Shown here in pieces: positions 1 through 7,690 of a stretch of 36,474 bases of DNA (its first letter is position 1; each line of letters begins with the position of its first letter). The translations under genes were made by a program, and so were the position numbers. This DNA is from Betaproteobacteria bacterium Ga0077523. GTDB lineage: Bacteria > Pseudomonadota > Gammaproteobacteria > Burkholderiales > Ga0077523. The DNA lies in contig LNDQ01000032.1 in NCBI GenBank assembly GCA_001464695.1, positions 1 to 36,474 of the forward strand, written 5' to 3'. The notes below the pieces were generated by a model that worked only from the letters and a program-made list of their open reading frames with translations, searched no databases and was not told the DNA's origin.

Positions 1-667
1 TCACCGTGGGGCCCAGCATGCGGGTGTTGCCCGCGAGCTTGTTGACCGCCCGACAGGCGTTCTGGATCGCGTCGTTGGAAAGCAGCCACCAGGACGGATC
101 ATCGAAGGGGGCCCCCGAGAGCAGCGACACCTTGGTGTCGGAGTCGAGGAAGATCTCCTTCAGGTAGTTGTCCATCTTGTAGCGGGCGAGCGTCATGGGC
201 GCATCGTTGATGCGCGGGTTGACCTTCGCTCCCACCGCCCACTTGGTCAGGCCCAGCAGGCCTTCCTGCTTGAAGTCGTCGCGGATGAAGTGGGTCTGGT
301 CGTCGAAGATGAACTGCCCGGACAGCTGCGCGGCCCGATAGTTGGACATCTCCATGTCCCCGGCTTCAGCCTCGGTCACGTCGAACACCGGCCCGAACAC
401 CTTGTTCATGGCCAGGAACGCAGTGGCCATCCCGGCGCTGGTGGCCAGGAACTGCCGGCGGTCCATGCCGTGGCGCTTGGCCTGCACGTCGGCCATCTCC
501 TTGATCAGCCCCTCCACCTGCCGCTGCTGCTCGGTCTGGGGCAGCGGGTTGTACTCCCCGTTCGAGACCACCTGGGTCGGAACGGGCGAGTGGAACGCGT
601 CGGATTCGGCCGGGGCCACCAGCCGCATCTCCTCGTCGCTCATGTGCACGCCGATGTGTCGTTGCAT
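1..667 (-). CDS. Amidohydrolase-family protein with Tat signal, 3' end outside window
   Basis: The reading frame runs from ATG at 667 leftward to the window edge without a stop, giving 222 residues of the N-terminal part. A strong ribosome binding site (AAGGAGAG) lies just upstream of the start. About 70 residues in there is a twin-arginine stretch (MDRRQFLATSAG) followed by a hydrophobic segment, so export by the Tat system is likely, though the motif sits unusually far from the N-terminus. The following part (FDDQTHFIRDDF, then KVNPRINDAPMTLARYKMD) resembles the first strands of metal-dependent TIM-barrel hydrolases of the amidohydrolase superfamily (COG2159). The metal-binding part and substrate are not visible here. 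The family call is from recognition of the N-terminal pattern and is moderately sure; a specific reaction cannot be named. Confidence 0.6.
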   Translation of the reverse strand, partial: MQRHIGVHMSDEEMRLVAPAESDAFHSPVPTQVVSNGEYNPLPQTEQQRQVEGLIKEMADVQAKRHGMDRRQFLATSAGMATAFLAMNKVFGPVFDVTEAEAGDMEMSNYRAAQLSGQFIFDDQTHFIRDDFKQEGLLGLTKWAVGAKVNPRINDAPMTLARYKMDNYLKEIFLDSDTKVSLLSGAPFDDPSWWLLSNDAIQNACRAVNKLAGNTRMLGPTV

Positions 668-780
668 TGCTGACTCTCCTTGGGACGGTTGCTGGGTCAC
701 GCGAGGAACTCGCGTTTCACGGGAATTGCGGAGGCTTCACGTCGCTGCCGGAAGACGACTGAACTTCGTCAGCCCACAGC

Positions 781-799
781 CACGGCGTTCGCCGCCGTG
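781..799 (-). terminator. Hairpin after the four-cysteine protein gene
   Basis: CACGGCG and CGCCGTG form a perfect 7-bp stem around a 5-nt loop, 8 bases beyond the stop codon of the minus-strand gene ending at 808. No T-run follows, so an intrinsic terminator is only plausible. A second perfect 7-bp hairpin (ACGCGAG-GAA-CTCGCGT, 699-715) lies just upstream of the amidohydrolase start at 667; nothing else is seen in this 140-bp gap. Confidence 0.4.
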
Positions 800-807
800 C
801 TACGGAC

Positions 808-1071
808 CTACTTCTTGTCGTCGAACTTGTAGACCTGGTCAGCCTCGACCTTGCCCTCGCAGGCCGCAGCCACGTTCTTCTTCGCGTTGGTGCAGGCCGT
901 GCCGATGGCCACCATGCTGTCGCTGGCGGCGTTCTTCTCGTCGCAGAAGTACTCCATCTGCGATTTCGCGTCACTGCACGTGCCGGCGCGTTCGTCCTTC
1001 TTGTCCTCGGCCCACGTGGACACGGCAGCACAGGCCAACATCAAGCCGGCTACCAATGCGGGGAATCTCAT
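808..1071 (-). CDS. Small secreted four-cysteine protein, unknown function
   Basis: Encodes 87 residues. I place the start at the ATG at 1071 because a very strong Shine-Dalgarno (AGGAGGAG) lies just upstream and the protein then begins with a clean Sec signal peptide (MRFPALVAGLMLACAAVSTWA, cut after Ala21). Longer in-frame starts upstream would bury the signal. The mature part is about 66 residues, acidic and lysine-rich, with four cysteines (in TCSD, FCDE, TACTN and AACEG) that could form two disulfides in the periplasm. I do not recognise a family. It has its own candidate promoter and is probably monocistronic, 140 bp from the next gene downstream. Confidence 0.7.
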   Translation of the reverse strand: MRFPALVAGLMLACAAVSTWAEDKKDERAGTCSDAKSQMEYFCDEKNAASDSMVAIGTACTNAKKNVAAACEGKVEADQVYKFDDKK

Positions 1072-1240
1072 CTTCAGTCTCCTCCTGGAGGCCATCACCC
1101 GACTTTCGATGGGCCTCTCTGTTCTTGTTCCTCGGGTACCGCTTCCGACTTGAGGTGCAATGAAAGGCGCGCCTCGCAAGGAAAATCTCCCGGGCCGGTC
1201 TGCTGCATCGTGTGCGCGACGCGGACTTGTTGTGTCGACG

Positions 1241-1270
1241 ATGCTAATCCCCGGCAAAACCAATCGTCAA
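1241..1270 (-). promoter_or_regulatory. Sigma70-like promoter for the four-cysteine protein
   Basis: Read on the minus strand, TTGACG (1270-1265) is followed after 18 bp by TAGCAT (1246-1241). Both hexamers are close to the sigma70 consensus. The implied transcript has a leader of about 165 nt before the ATG at 1071. Confidence 0.4.
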
Positions 1271-1342
1271 AACATATCGCGTGGTGCGGCGCACAAGGCG
1301 CGGCGCCACGCGGCGCGGGGCCTGCGGGCTGTCCCGCGGTGT

Positions 1343-1380
1343 GCGCAGGCGGTCGTGCTGCGCTGCCGGAACGCCTGCGC
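1343..1380 (-). terminator. Inverted repeat after the mandelate-racemase-like gene
   Basis: GCGCAGGCG (1343-1351) and CGCCTGCGC (1372-1380) form a perfect 9-bp stem with a 20-nt loop, beginning 7 bases beyond the minus-strand stop codon at 1388-1390. No T-run follows, so factor-independent termination is uncertain. Confidence 0.4.
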
Positions 1381-1387
1381 TCGATGG

Positions 1388-2482
1388 TTACTGGACCATG
1401 AACTTCGCCACGGCGGCCTCGTTCCACGCGATGCCGGTGCCCGGCTTGTCGGCAATTCCCAGATGGCCATCGCGCACCACCGCGGGCTCTTCGAGAATCG
1501 GTGCCGCCCAATCGACGTATTCGAGGTAGTGGCAGGTCGGTGTCACGGCGAGCAGATGCGAGCTCACCTCGGGAAACAGGTGACTCGACATCTCCATGCC
1601 GTAGGCGTGCGCGAGCGCAGCGGCGCGCAACCAGCCGGTGACCCCACCGATGCGCTGGACGTCGGGCATCACGAAATCCATCGCACGGGCTTCGAGCGCC
1701 TGCAGCAACTCGAAACTGGTGAGCAGGTTCTCGCCGATCTGGATCGGGGTCTTCACCTGCGCGGCGATCTTCGCGGCACCGGCGTAGTCGTCGTGGCGCA
1801 CGGGTTCCTCGATCCAGTACAACCCTTCATCGTCCAGCGCCCGCCCGCGGCGGATGGCCTCGTTATAGGTGAGCCGCTGATTGAAATCGCACATGAGAGT
1901 CACGCTGTCGCCGATGCGCGCTTTCACCGCACGCACGGCGGCGAGGTCCTGCGAGAAGTCGTCGCGCCCGAGGCGCAGCTTCACTGCATTGAAGTTCCCT
2001 TCCGCCAGCAGCTGCGCGGCCTGATCCGGCAGTTTCGCCACGTCGCCCACCCACAGGCCGCAACTGTTGTACGCCTTCACGGGTCGGGGCTGACCGCCCA
2101 GCAGCGTGACCAGCGGCACGCCACGCGCTTGCGCAGCGGCATCCCACGCTGCCATGTCGATGCCGGCGAGCGCGAGACCGAAGACGCCGGGTGTGTCGAG
2201 CAGCGTGAGGCGCTTCTTGAGCTTCGCGTCGATCTCGAAAGGCGCCACCGCATCGCCCTTGATCAGTCCGGCGAGTCCATTGAGCGCCTCGACCACCGGC
2301 TTTTGTGCGAGCGGGGTGACGGCGAACAGGTACGCGCGTCCCGTGATGCCCTGATCGGTTTCGAGATCGATCAGCACCAGCGGCATGGTCGGGATCGCGC
2401 CCGTCGCGGCGACGGGCTGGATGCGTACCGGTACCGAAACCGGGCGGACGCGCAGGTTGCGGATCGTGAGTGCGGGTTGCAT
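1388..2482 (-). CDS. Mandelate racemase / muconate lactonizing family enzyme (enolase superfamily)
   Basis: Encodes 364 residues, close to the 359 of Pseudomonas mandelate racemase. Enolase-superfamily enzymes abstract a proton alpha to a carboxylate using a Mg-bound enolate intermediate. The three metal ligands are visible as D199 (CDFNQ), E225 (IEEP) and E251 (GEN). The general base dyad of the mandelate racemase subgroup is present as D274 (MPDVQ) and H301 (SSHLFPE), and the electrophile as E321 (LEYVDW). The usual KxK motif on the second strand is KLR (K168, R170): the position of the (S)-specific base Lys166 is an arginine. An acid-sugar dehydratase or epimerase is therefore as likely as a racemase. 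GGAGGAAG precedes the ATG. It is the last gene of an operon with the CPBP protease and the ketopantoate-reductase-like gene. Confidence 0.88.
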   Translation of the reverse strand: MQPALTIRNLRVRPVSVPVRIQPVAATGAIPTMPLVLIDLETDQGITGRAYLFAVTPLAQKPVVEALNGLAGLIKGDAVAPFEIDAKLKKRLTLLDTPGVFGLALAGIDMAAWDAAAQARGVPLVTLLGGQPRPVKAYNSCGLWVGDVAKLPDQAAQLLAEGNFNAVKLRLGRDDFSQDLAAVRAVKARIGDSVTLMCDFNQRLTYNEAIRRGRALDDEGLYWIEEPVRHDDYAGAAKIAAQVKTPIQIGENLLTSFELLQALEARAMDFVMPDVQRIGGVTGWLRAAALAHAYGMEMSSHLFPEVSSHLLAVTPTCHYLEYVDWAAPILEEPAVVRDGHLGIADKPGTGIAWNEAAVAKFMVQ

Positions 2483-2518
2483 GGATCTTCCTCCGTTGTT
2501 GTTCGAGGTTGCGGATGG

Positions 2519-3202
2519 TCAGGCGAATGCGATGAGGTCGGTCAGGACATGGGCCGCGACCAGCGGCCAGAGATTGCGCAGCCGCAGGTAGAGTGCGGCG
2601 GCGGCGATGCCGAACAGGGTCGCGGTCAGCACGTCGGGCCAGCCGTTCTCCCAATGGACCAGTCCGAAGGTGACCGACGTGATGCCGATCCACGCCCAGC
2701 GCTTCGCCGCGGTGTCGACGAACGGGGCTGCCCAGGTCCATGGCAGACCGCGAAACACGACTTCCTCGACGAGCCCGGCGGTCACCGAGTAGTAGGCCAC
2801 GACGAGCCAGCGCGCCGGCCACGCGCCCGGTAGCGCGCTGCCGTACGTGAAGGACGGTCTCACCGCAGGCCACAGGCGCCAGATCAGCTCCTCGGCGACG
2901 AAGTAGAGCGGCACCAGAACGAGCCCCGCCAGCAGCATGCTGCCGATGAACCGCTCGCGCTCGGGTTCGGTGCGCGGCCACCGGAAGCCGTAGTCCCTGG
3001 GCCGCACGCCGCCGAACCGTGCCAGCGCCCAGAGCACGATCACCGGCAGCAGCACGAACTTGGTGACGTCGACCAACCAGAAGGCGGTCTCCGACCAGCG
3101 GTGCAGCGGACCCTTGTAGAACCCGTCGAACAGGCTTTGCGCCACCAGCGGAAGCAGTGCCAGCGGAACGGCCCACCCGGGTGCACGCGACCCGTTCGAC
3201 AT
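2519..3202 (-). CDS. CPBP family intramembrane metalloprotease
   Basis: Encodes 227 residues rich in hydrophobic segments. It carries the three motifs of the CPBP (CAAX protease and bacteriocin-processing, Abi) family: EEVVFRG at residues 146-152, a histidine in FGLVHW (H183), and a histidine in VAAHVLTD (H218). These glutamates and histidines form the intramembrane metal site in family members such as Rce1. The start at 3202 is three bases after the stop codon of the upstream reductase gene, so the two are translationally coupled; the mandelate-racemase-like gene follows after 36 bp. Substrate unknown. Bacterial members act in peptide maturation, bacteriocin self-immunity or protein-scaffold roles, and nothing here decides between them. 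Confidence 0.85.
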   Translation of the reverse strand: MSNGSRAPGWAVPLALLPLVAQSLFDGFYKGPLHRWSETAFWLVDVTKFVLLPVIVLWALARFGGVRPRDYGFRWPRTEPERERFIGSMLLAGLVLVPLYFVAEELIWRLWPAVRPSFTYGSALPGAWPARWLVVAYYSVTAGLVEEVVFRGLPWTWAAPFVDTAAKRWAWIGITSVTFGLVHWENGWPDVLTATLFGIAAAALYLRLRNLWPLVAAHVLTDLIAFA

Positions 3203-3205
3203 CGG

Positions 3206-4135
3206 TCATGCCATCGGATGGCGCCCGGGCGCGTGCAGCTTGAGCGCCGTGTACACGAACTGATGGGCCGGCGTCGGCACGCCCACCTTGCGGCCCGCTT
3301 GCACCACACCGCCCGAGAGCCAAGGCAACTCGAGCCGGTTGCCGCGTTTCAGGTCGCCCAGCATCGAGGCCACCATGTCGCCGGGCAGCCCGTCGAGTCG
3401 GCCCATCATCGCTTCGGCGGTGGTGTCCGCGAGCGGAATGCCCTTGGCGCGCCCGACCGCGACCACTTCCTCCGCGAGTTGCTGGAAGAGGGCGCGCGTG
3501 TCGGAGTCTTCCCGCAGCGGCCCGAGCGGCAGGCGGGTGAGCGCCGTCATGGCCGAGAGCGACGCGAGGAAGACGTACTTTTCCCAGATCGCCTTGTTGA
3601 TGTCGTCCGGCACCTTCGCGTCGATGCCGGCGCGCTTGCAGATGTCGAGCAGGGTCTGGACGCGCGGTGAGCGCGTGCCGTCCAGTTCGCCGAACTGCAG
3701 CATGGCCATGGTGCCGTTGTGCCGGATCAGGCCGGGCGTTTCGATGAGCGCCGCGATGTTCGCAACACCGCCCAGCACGCGCTCGCGGCCGAACGCCGCG
3801 ATCAGCGCATCCTCCGCCTCGATGCCGTTCTGGAACGAGACCACCGTCGAGTCCGGCCCCATCATGGAGCGCGCGGTCTCGATGGCGTCGTGGGTGGACC
3901 AGAGCTTCACCGCGATCATGACGAGGTCGACGATGCCGACGGTGCCGGCATCGTCGGTTGCCTCGACCGGGTTGACGCTCACGTCGCCGTTGGCCGAGCG
4001 CACCCGCAGGCCGTGCTCGCGCATGGCCGCCAGATGCGCGCCGCGCGCGATGAAAGTCACCTTCTCGCCCTCGTGCGCGAACCGTGCCCCGAAATATCCG
4101 CCGACGCCGCCGGCCCCGATGATGGCAATGTGCAT
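3206..4135 (-). CDS. 2-dehydropantoate 2-reductase family protein (PanE/ApbA-like)
   Basis: Encodes 309 residues, the usual length. The start is the ATG at 4135, chosen because an excellent Shine-Dalgarno (GAGGAGGTG) lies directly before it. The N-terminus MHIAIIGAGGVGGYFGARF is the NADPH-binding Rossmann motif GxGxxG. NKAIWEKYVFLASLSAMTALT-type sequence in the second half is the conserved C-terminal helical domain with the catalytic lysine region. PanE reduces ketopantoate to pantoate in CoA synthesis, but many paralogs act on other 2-oxoacids. Its place in an operon with an enolase-superfamily enzyme and opposite an aminotransferase points to a catabolic 2-oxoacid reductase at least as much as to CoA synthesis. 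It diverges from the aminotransferase across a short shared promoter region (4136-4202). Confidence 0.85.
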   Translation of the reverse strand: MHIAIIGAGGVGGYFGARFAHEGEKVTFIARGAHLAAMREHGLRVRSANGDVSVNPVEATDDAGTVGIVDLVMIAVKLWSTHDAIETARSMMGPDSTVVSFQNGIEAEDALIAAFGRERVLGGVANIAALIETPGLIRHNGTMAMLQFGELDGTRSPRVQTLLDICKRAGIDAKVPDDINKAIWEKYVFLASLSAMTALTRLPLGPLREDSDTRALFQQLAEEVVAVGRAKGIPLADTTAEAMMGRLDGLPGDMVASMLGDLKRGNRLELPWLSGGVVQAGRKVGVPTPAHQFVYTALKLHAPGRHPMA

Positions 4136-4202
4136 GCAACACCTCCTCAAAGACCGCTATTGTCCTTGAAAACACCGACTCGTTGCCCTAGTGTCGTGGG
4201 TT

Positions 4203-5384
4203 ATGAACCACCCCGAGCGCCTCCAGCGCCGCGTGTCGGCCCGCATGGCCGACATCGATACGTTCCACGTCGTTGCCGTCGTCACGCGCGCGAAGGAACT
4301 CGAAGCCGCGGGCCGCAGCATCGTCAACATGGCCATCGGCGAGCCCGACGGGCCGATTGCCGATCCCATTGCCGAAGCTGGCATTCGCGCCATCCGCGCG
4401 GGCCTGGTGCGATACACGGGGGGGCTCGGCATCCCCGAGTTGCGCCGCGCCCTGGCCGGCTGGTATCAGAGCCGTTATGGGGTGGCGGTACCGACCTCGC
4501 GCATCGCCGTGATGCCGGGTTCGTCAGGAGCGCTGCTGGTCGCCATGGGCGTGCTGGTGGATCCGGGCGACGAGGTGCTGATGGCCGATCCGAGCTATCC
4601 GGCGAATCGCCATTTCGTGCGCACGGTGAACGGACGCGCGGTGTGCATCCCGGTAGGTGCCGATAGCGGCTATCAGCTCACCGCCGATCTGGTCGAGCGC
4701 CACTGGTCGCCGCGCACCCGCGTGGTGATGCTGGCCACACCATCGAATCCGACCGGTACCTTGATCGATTTCGATGAGATGCGCGCGATCCACGAGGTGG
4801 TACGCGCGCGTGGCGGCGTGCTGGTCGTCGACGAGATCTATCACGGTCTCACCTACGGCCGCCCCGACCGGACGGCGCTGGAGTTCGCGGACGACGTCTT
4901 CATCATCAACAGCTTCTCGAAGTACTTCGGTATGACCGGCTGGCGCCTGGGCTGGCTGGTGGCGCCCGAGGACTGCATGCACGACGTCGAGAAGCTCGCG
5001 CAGAATCTGTTCATCTCCTCGTCGGAGCTGGCCCAGCATGCAGCGCTCGCGGCATTGACGCCGGAAGCCGTGGCATTCCACGAGCAGCGCCACGAGGCGT
5101 ATCGCGCGCAGCGCGACTTCCTGCTGCCACGGTTGCGGGAGATCGGTTTCGACATCCCGGTGGAGCCCGAGGGCGCGTTCTACATTTACGCGAACTGCTC
5201 GAAGCTCACGCAGGACAGCTACGGGTTCTGCATGGACGTGCTGGAGCATGCCGGTGTCGCGATCGCGCCGGGCATCGATTTCGGCACGCACCGCGCCGCC
5301 GAACACGTGCGCTTCTCGTATCCGAAACCGATTCCGGTGCTGGCGGAAGGTGTGGCTCGCCTCGAACGCTTCATCAAACGCTGA
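4203..5384 (+). CDS. Pyridoxal-phosphate-dependent class I/II aminotransferase
   Basis: Encodes 393 residues from the ATG at 4203; a GTG at 4191 is in frame but has no better ribosome binding site. Fold-type I aminotransferase features are all visible: SNPTG (substrate carboxylate and PLP contact), VVDEIYHGL (aspartate to the PLP ring nitrogen), NSFSKYFGMTGWRLGW with the Schiff-base lysine near residue 240, and the arginine of VRFSYP near the C-terminus that binds the substrate alpha-carboxylate. It is closest in pattern to the aspartate/aromatic-type or alanine-type bacterial enzymes; the amino donor cannot be assigned. It is transcribed divergently from the PanE-like reductase, so both might serve the same 2-oxoacid pool. 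A hairpin cluster follows the stop. Confidence 0.9.
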   Translation: MNHPERLQRRVSARMADIDTFHVVAVVTRAKELEAAGRSIVNMAIGEPDGPIADPIAEAGIRAIRAGLVRYTGGLGIPELRRALAGWYQSRYGVAVPTSRIAVMPGSSGALLVAMGVLVDPGDEVLMADPSYPANRHFVRTVNGRAVCIPVGADSGYQLTADLVERHWSPRTRVVMLATPSNPTGTLIDFDEMRAIHEVVRARGGVLVVDEIYHGLTYGRPDRTALEFADDVFIINSFSKYFGMTGWRLGWLVAPEDCMHDVEKLAQNLFISSSELAQHAALAALTPEAVAFHEQRHEAYRAQRDFLLPRLREIGFDIPVEPEGAFYIYANCSKLTQDSYGFCMDVLEHAGVAIAPGIDFGTHRAAEHVRFSYPKPIPVLAEGVARLERFIKR

Positions 5385-5424
5385 TCGTTGGTGTCCGCCG
5401 CTACGATTTCCCTCACACCGACCC

Positions 5425-5546
5425 CTCTCCCGGAGGGAGAGAGGTTGAAGTTCCCCTTCTCCCTGGTGGAGAAGGGGCGGGGGATGAGGGGGAGTCATAT
5501 TCCACCTCGCAGAGGTTGGCCCTGCCAACCTCTCCCGTCGGGAGAG
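5425..5546. repeat. Cluster of four GC-rich hairpins (REP-like)
   Basis: Four perfect inverted repeats lie in 122 bp: CTCTCCC/GGGAGAG (5425-5441), CCCCTTCTCC/GGAGAAGGGG (5453-5477), AGAGGTTGGC/GCCAACCTCT (5511-5533) and CTCTCCC/GGGAGAG (5530-5546). The first and last are the same stem with different loops, and the last two overlap, so alternative foldings compete. The layout resembles repetitive extragenic palindromes of GC-rich proteobacteria. It fills most of the gap between the aminotransferase and the dehalogenase-like gene and may also end transcription of the former. Confidence 0.6.
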
Positions 5547-5646
5547 GGACCGAGGGGTGAGACGGGGGTTTCGAGCCGCATGCGGCGAGCCCGACGAACG
5601 GTGCCGGCATGCAGGCCGGCACGCGCACTGCAAGTGAGGGAAGGCA

Positions 5647-6525
5647 GTGGCTGAATTGCGGACAGATGCCATGATGCAGGGCTTCACCCGCAGCTTCATC
5701 CGCGCCAACGGCGTGCGCCTGCACGTATGGACCGCGGGCAGCGGGCCGGCGGTGTTGCTGCTGCACGGCTATCCGCAGAGCGCAATCATGTGGCGCAAGG
5801 TCGCGCCGGTGCTCGCCCGCGGGTACAGCGTGGTCGTGCCGGACCTGCGTGGCTACGGCGAATCCGACAAGCCTCGCGACGGCTACGACAAGAAGATCAT
5901 GGCGCGCGACGTCCACGAGCTGATGGTCGCTCTGGGGCACGAGCGCTATGCGGTGGTGGGTCACGATCGGGGCGCACGGGTCGCGCATCGGTTGGCGCTC
6001 GACCAGCAGGCGGCCGTCACGAAGCTCTGCCTGCTCGATATCGTGCCGACGCATACGCTGTTCAGCCGCACCGGTCGCGAGCTGGCGGCGGCCTATTGGC
6101 ATTGGTTCTTCTTCCAGGTGCCGGACCTGCCCGAGATCATGATCGAGGCGACCCTCGAGCCATTCCTGCGCTCGATGTTCCGGGCACTGACGTCGGTGGC
6201 GGGCGCGATCGAGGAAGCGGCGATCCAGGAATACCTGCGCGTCTTCCGGCTCCCCGGGACTATCCGCGCGACGCTGGACGACTACCGCGCCGCCGCCACG
6301 CGCGATTTCGACGACGATGAGGCCGATCTCACGAGGCGCGTGACCTGCCCGACGCTCGCGATCTGGGGCGAGTTCGGCAAGATGCACACGCTGTTCGACG
6401 TGCTGGGCACCTGGAAGGAGAAGGCGACCGACGTGCGCGGCCATCCCGTCCCTTGCGGGCACTTCATTCCGGAAGAGGCGCCGGAGCGCCTGCTGGCCGA
6501 TCTCGCGGCATTTCTGCGAAACTGA
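5647..6525 (+). CDS. Alpha/beta hydrolase, fluoroacetate (haloacetate) dehalogenase-like
   Basis: Encodes 292 residues from a GTG at 5647 preceded by GAGGGAAGG; ATGs at 5671 and 5674 are alternatives. Fluoroacetate dehalogenases hydrolyse haloacetates through an aspartyl ester. The family signature is unusually complete. The nucleophile is D107 in GHDRGAR, with R108 and R111 as carboxylate clamps. The acid partner is D131 in LLDI, and the histidine lies in GHFIPEEAPE near the C-terminus. The halide pocket residues are H152-W153 (AYWHWFFFQ) and the tyrosine in DDYRAAA. These match the described pocket of the Rhodopseudomonas enzyme (H155, W156, Y219). Activity on fluoroacetate, chloroacetate or a related short 2-halo acid is plausible; related cofactor-free hydrolases of other specificity cannot be excluded. 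It stands alone, with hairpin repeats upstream. Confidence 0.8.
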   Translation: MAELRTDAMMQGFTRSFIRANGVRLHVWTAGSGPAVLLLHGYPQSAIMWRKVAPVLARGYSVVVPDLRGYGESDKPRDGYDKKIMARDVHELMVALGHERYAVVGHDRGARVAHRLALDQQAAVTKLCLLDIVPTHTLFSRTGRELAAAYWHWFFFQVPDLPEIMIEATLEPFLRSMFRALTSVAGAIEEAAIQEYLRVFRLPGTIRATLDDYRAAATRDFDDDEADLTRRVTCPTLAIWGEFGKMHTLFDVLGTWKEKATDVRGHPVPCGHFIPEEAPERLLADLAAFLRN

Positions 6526-6587
6526 ACGCGTTCGGCGGCAGCGCTGTCCGAATGCAGTCGGGGGTGGCCCAGCCACAGGAGATCAGC

Positions 6588-6655
6588 ATGCAATTCAGGG
6601 CGGTAGCCATCGCGGCGCTATTGGCATTCCAATCCCGGAACCCGGGGCCGCCAAC
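6588..6655 (+). other. Out-of-frame signal-peptide leader of the Sel1 gene
   Basis: An ATG at 6588 with a good ribosome binding site (CAGGAGA, 6576-6582) opens MQFRAVAIAALLAF, a typical signal-peptide start, but its frame then runs into unrelated sequence and stops near 6776. The Sel1-repeat frame is shifted by one base and continues upstream in the other frame as IPIPEPGAANVDGSK. A single missing base near 6620-6632 would join the two. This is either a real frameshift or a sequencing error. Confidence 0.6.
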
Positions 6656-7411
6656 GTGGACGGCTCCAAGCTTTCCAAGCTGCTCGACCGGTCCGATCCG
6701 CGGGCGGCGAACAACGTGGGCTGGTTGTGGGCCCGTGGCGAAGGCGGGGTCAAGCAGGACTTCAAGGAGGCCTTGAACTGGTGGACGTTTGCCGCCAAGC
6801 AGGGTTACACCCCTTCCATGAACAACGTCGGGCTGCTCTATGCCAACGGCCACGGCGTCGCCCAGAACTACGAGGAAGCCTTCAAGTGGTGGATGCGCTC
6901 CGCCGAGCGCGGCAACGCCTGGGCGATGAACGCCGTCGGCGACCTCTACGAAAACGGACAGGGCGTTCCGCAGAACTACGAACTGGCGCTCAACTGGTAT
7001 CGGGAAGCCGCGCGCGAGGGCGACGGGTTGGCCATGTGGAACATCGGTCATCTCTCCGAGGAAGGCCTGGGTACCGACCGGAACTACGGCGAAGCCGCGC
7101 GCTGGTACCGCCAGGCGGCCGAGCGTGGCAAGGCGCTGGGCATGTACAGCCTGGGCAAGCTCTACCAGGCTGGCCGACCCGCGGGTCAGCCCGATGCGGC
7201 CGAGGCTTACGTCTGGTATGCCGTCGCCGCGCTGCGCTTCACCGAAGAGGATGCGACGGAAGCGGAAGACAACCGGCGCCTCCTGCAGGAGGTGGCGGCG
7301 GGGCTGTCGGCAGAGCAGCGGGCGGCCGGCGACGAGAAGGTCCAGGCCCTCGACCGGCAGTTCGAGCGAGCAAAGAAGCTCCGGCCGGACGGGACGGAAG
7401 CCAGCACTTGA
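6656..7411 (+). CDS. Sel1-like (TPR) repeat protein, signal peptide out of frame
   Basis: Encodes up to 251 residues from a GTG at 6656, which has no convincing ribosome binding site. About five Sel1-like repeats follow, each with the pattern A-x-x-x-G-x-(L/M)-Y-x-x-G-x-G-V-x-(Q/K)-(N/D)-(Y/F)-x-x-A-(L/F)-x-W-(Y/W)-x-x-A-A-x-x-G, for example NNVGLLYANGHGVAQNYEEA. A charged tail of about 70 residues closes the protein. Sel1 repeats form helical solenoids used as adaptors, often in the periplasm. The natural start is probably the ATG at 6588, with a signal peptide, but the frame is broken by one base between the two. If the break is real, the protein would be unexported or unmade. Confidence 0.8.
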   Translation: MDGSKLSKLLDRSDPRAANNVGWLWARGEGGVKQDFKEALNWWTFAAKQGYTPSMNNVGLLYANGHGVAQNYEEAFKWWMRSAERGNAWAMNAVGDLYENGQGVPQNYELALNWYREAAREGDGLAMWNIGHLSEEGLGTDRNYGEAARWYRQAAERGKALGMYSLGKLYQAGRPAGQPDAAEAYVWYAVAALRFTEEDATEAEDNRRLLQEVAAGLSAEQRAAGDEKVQALDRQFERAKKLRPDGTEAST

Positions 7412-7690
7412 GGCTAGTGCTGATGGGCGGCCTCACTTCTGGCTCGCTTTATGCGAGATATCGGGTGTAGGCTCTCCATCGTGCTTGCGCTGAACCAAAA
7501 CCGGGCAATTGGGGTTTGGGGCGCGCGAAAGTGGTGCGACGAGGGGGTCTGCGCCGCCGGTTGGCGGCGGTGGGCTCGGGGTTGGGCGATTGCGGCAGCA
7601 TCAGCCGGACGGCAATTCCGGGAGTGCGACTCGGTCGGTGGTCGGGTCGCCATGAGCCACAAGAAGCGGGAGGGGAAAAGGAGCGTGTCC

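Larger units (their letters stand above)
1072..1387. other. 316-bp intergenic region
   Basis: No convincing gene. It holds the candidate promoter and long leader (about 165 nt) of the secreted four-cysteine protein, and the hairpin that follows the mandelate-racemase-like gene. A smaller hairpin GCGGG-CTGT-CCCGC lies at 1324-1337. Open frames crossing it are antisense to the flanking genes and have no ribosome binding site. Confidence 0.5.

Noticed and set aside
1160..4175. Long open frames antisense to the mandelate-racemase, CPBP and PanE-like genes (for example 1160-2833 plus and 1863-4175 minus)
   Set aside because: They lack ribosome binding sites and recognisable domains and run opposite or out of phase to well-supported genes; such frames are common in high-GC DNA.
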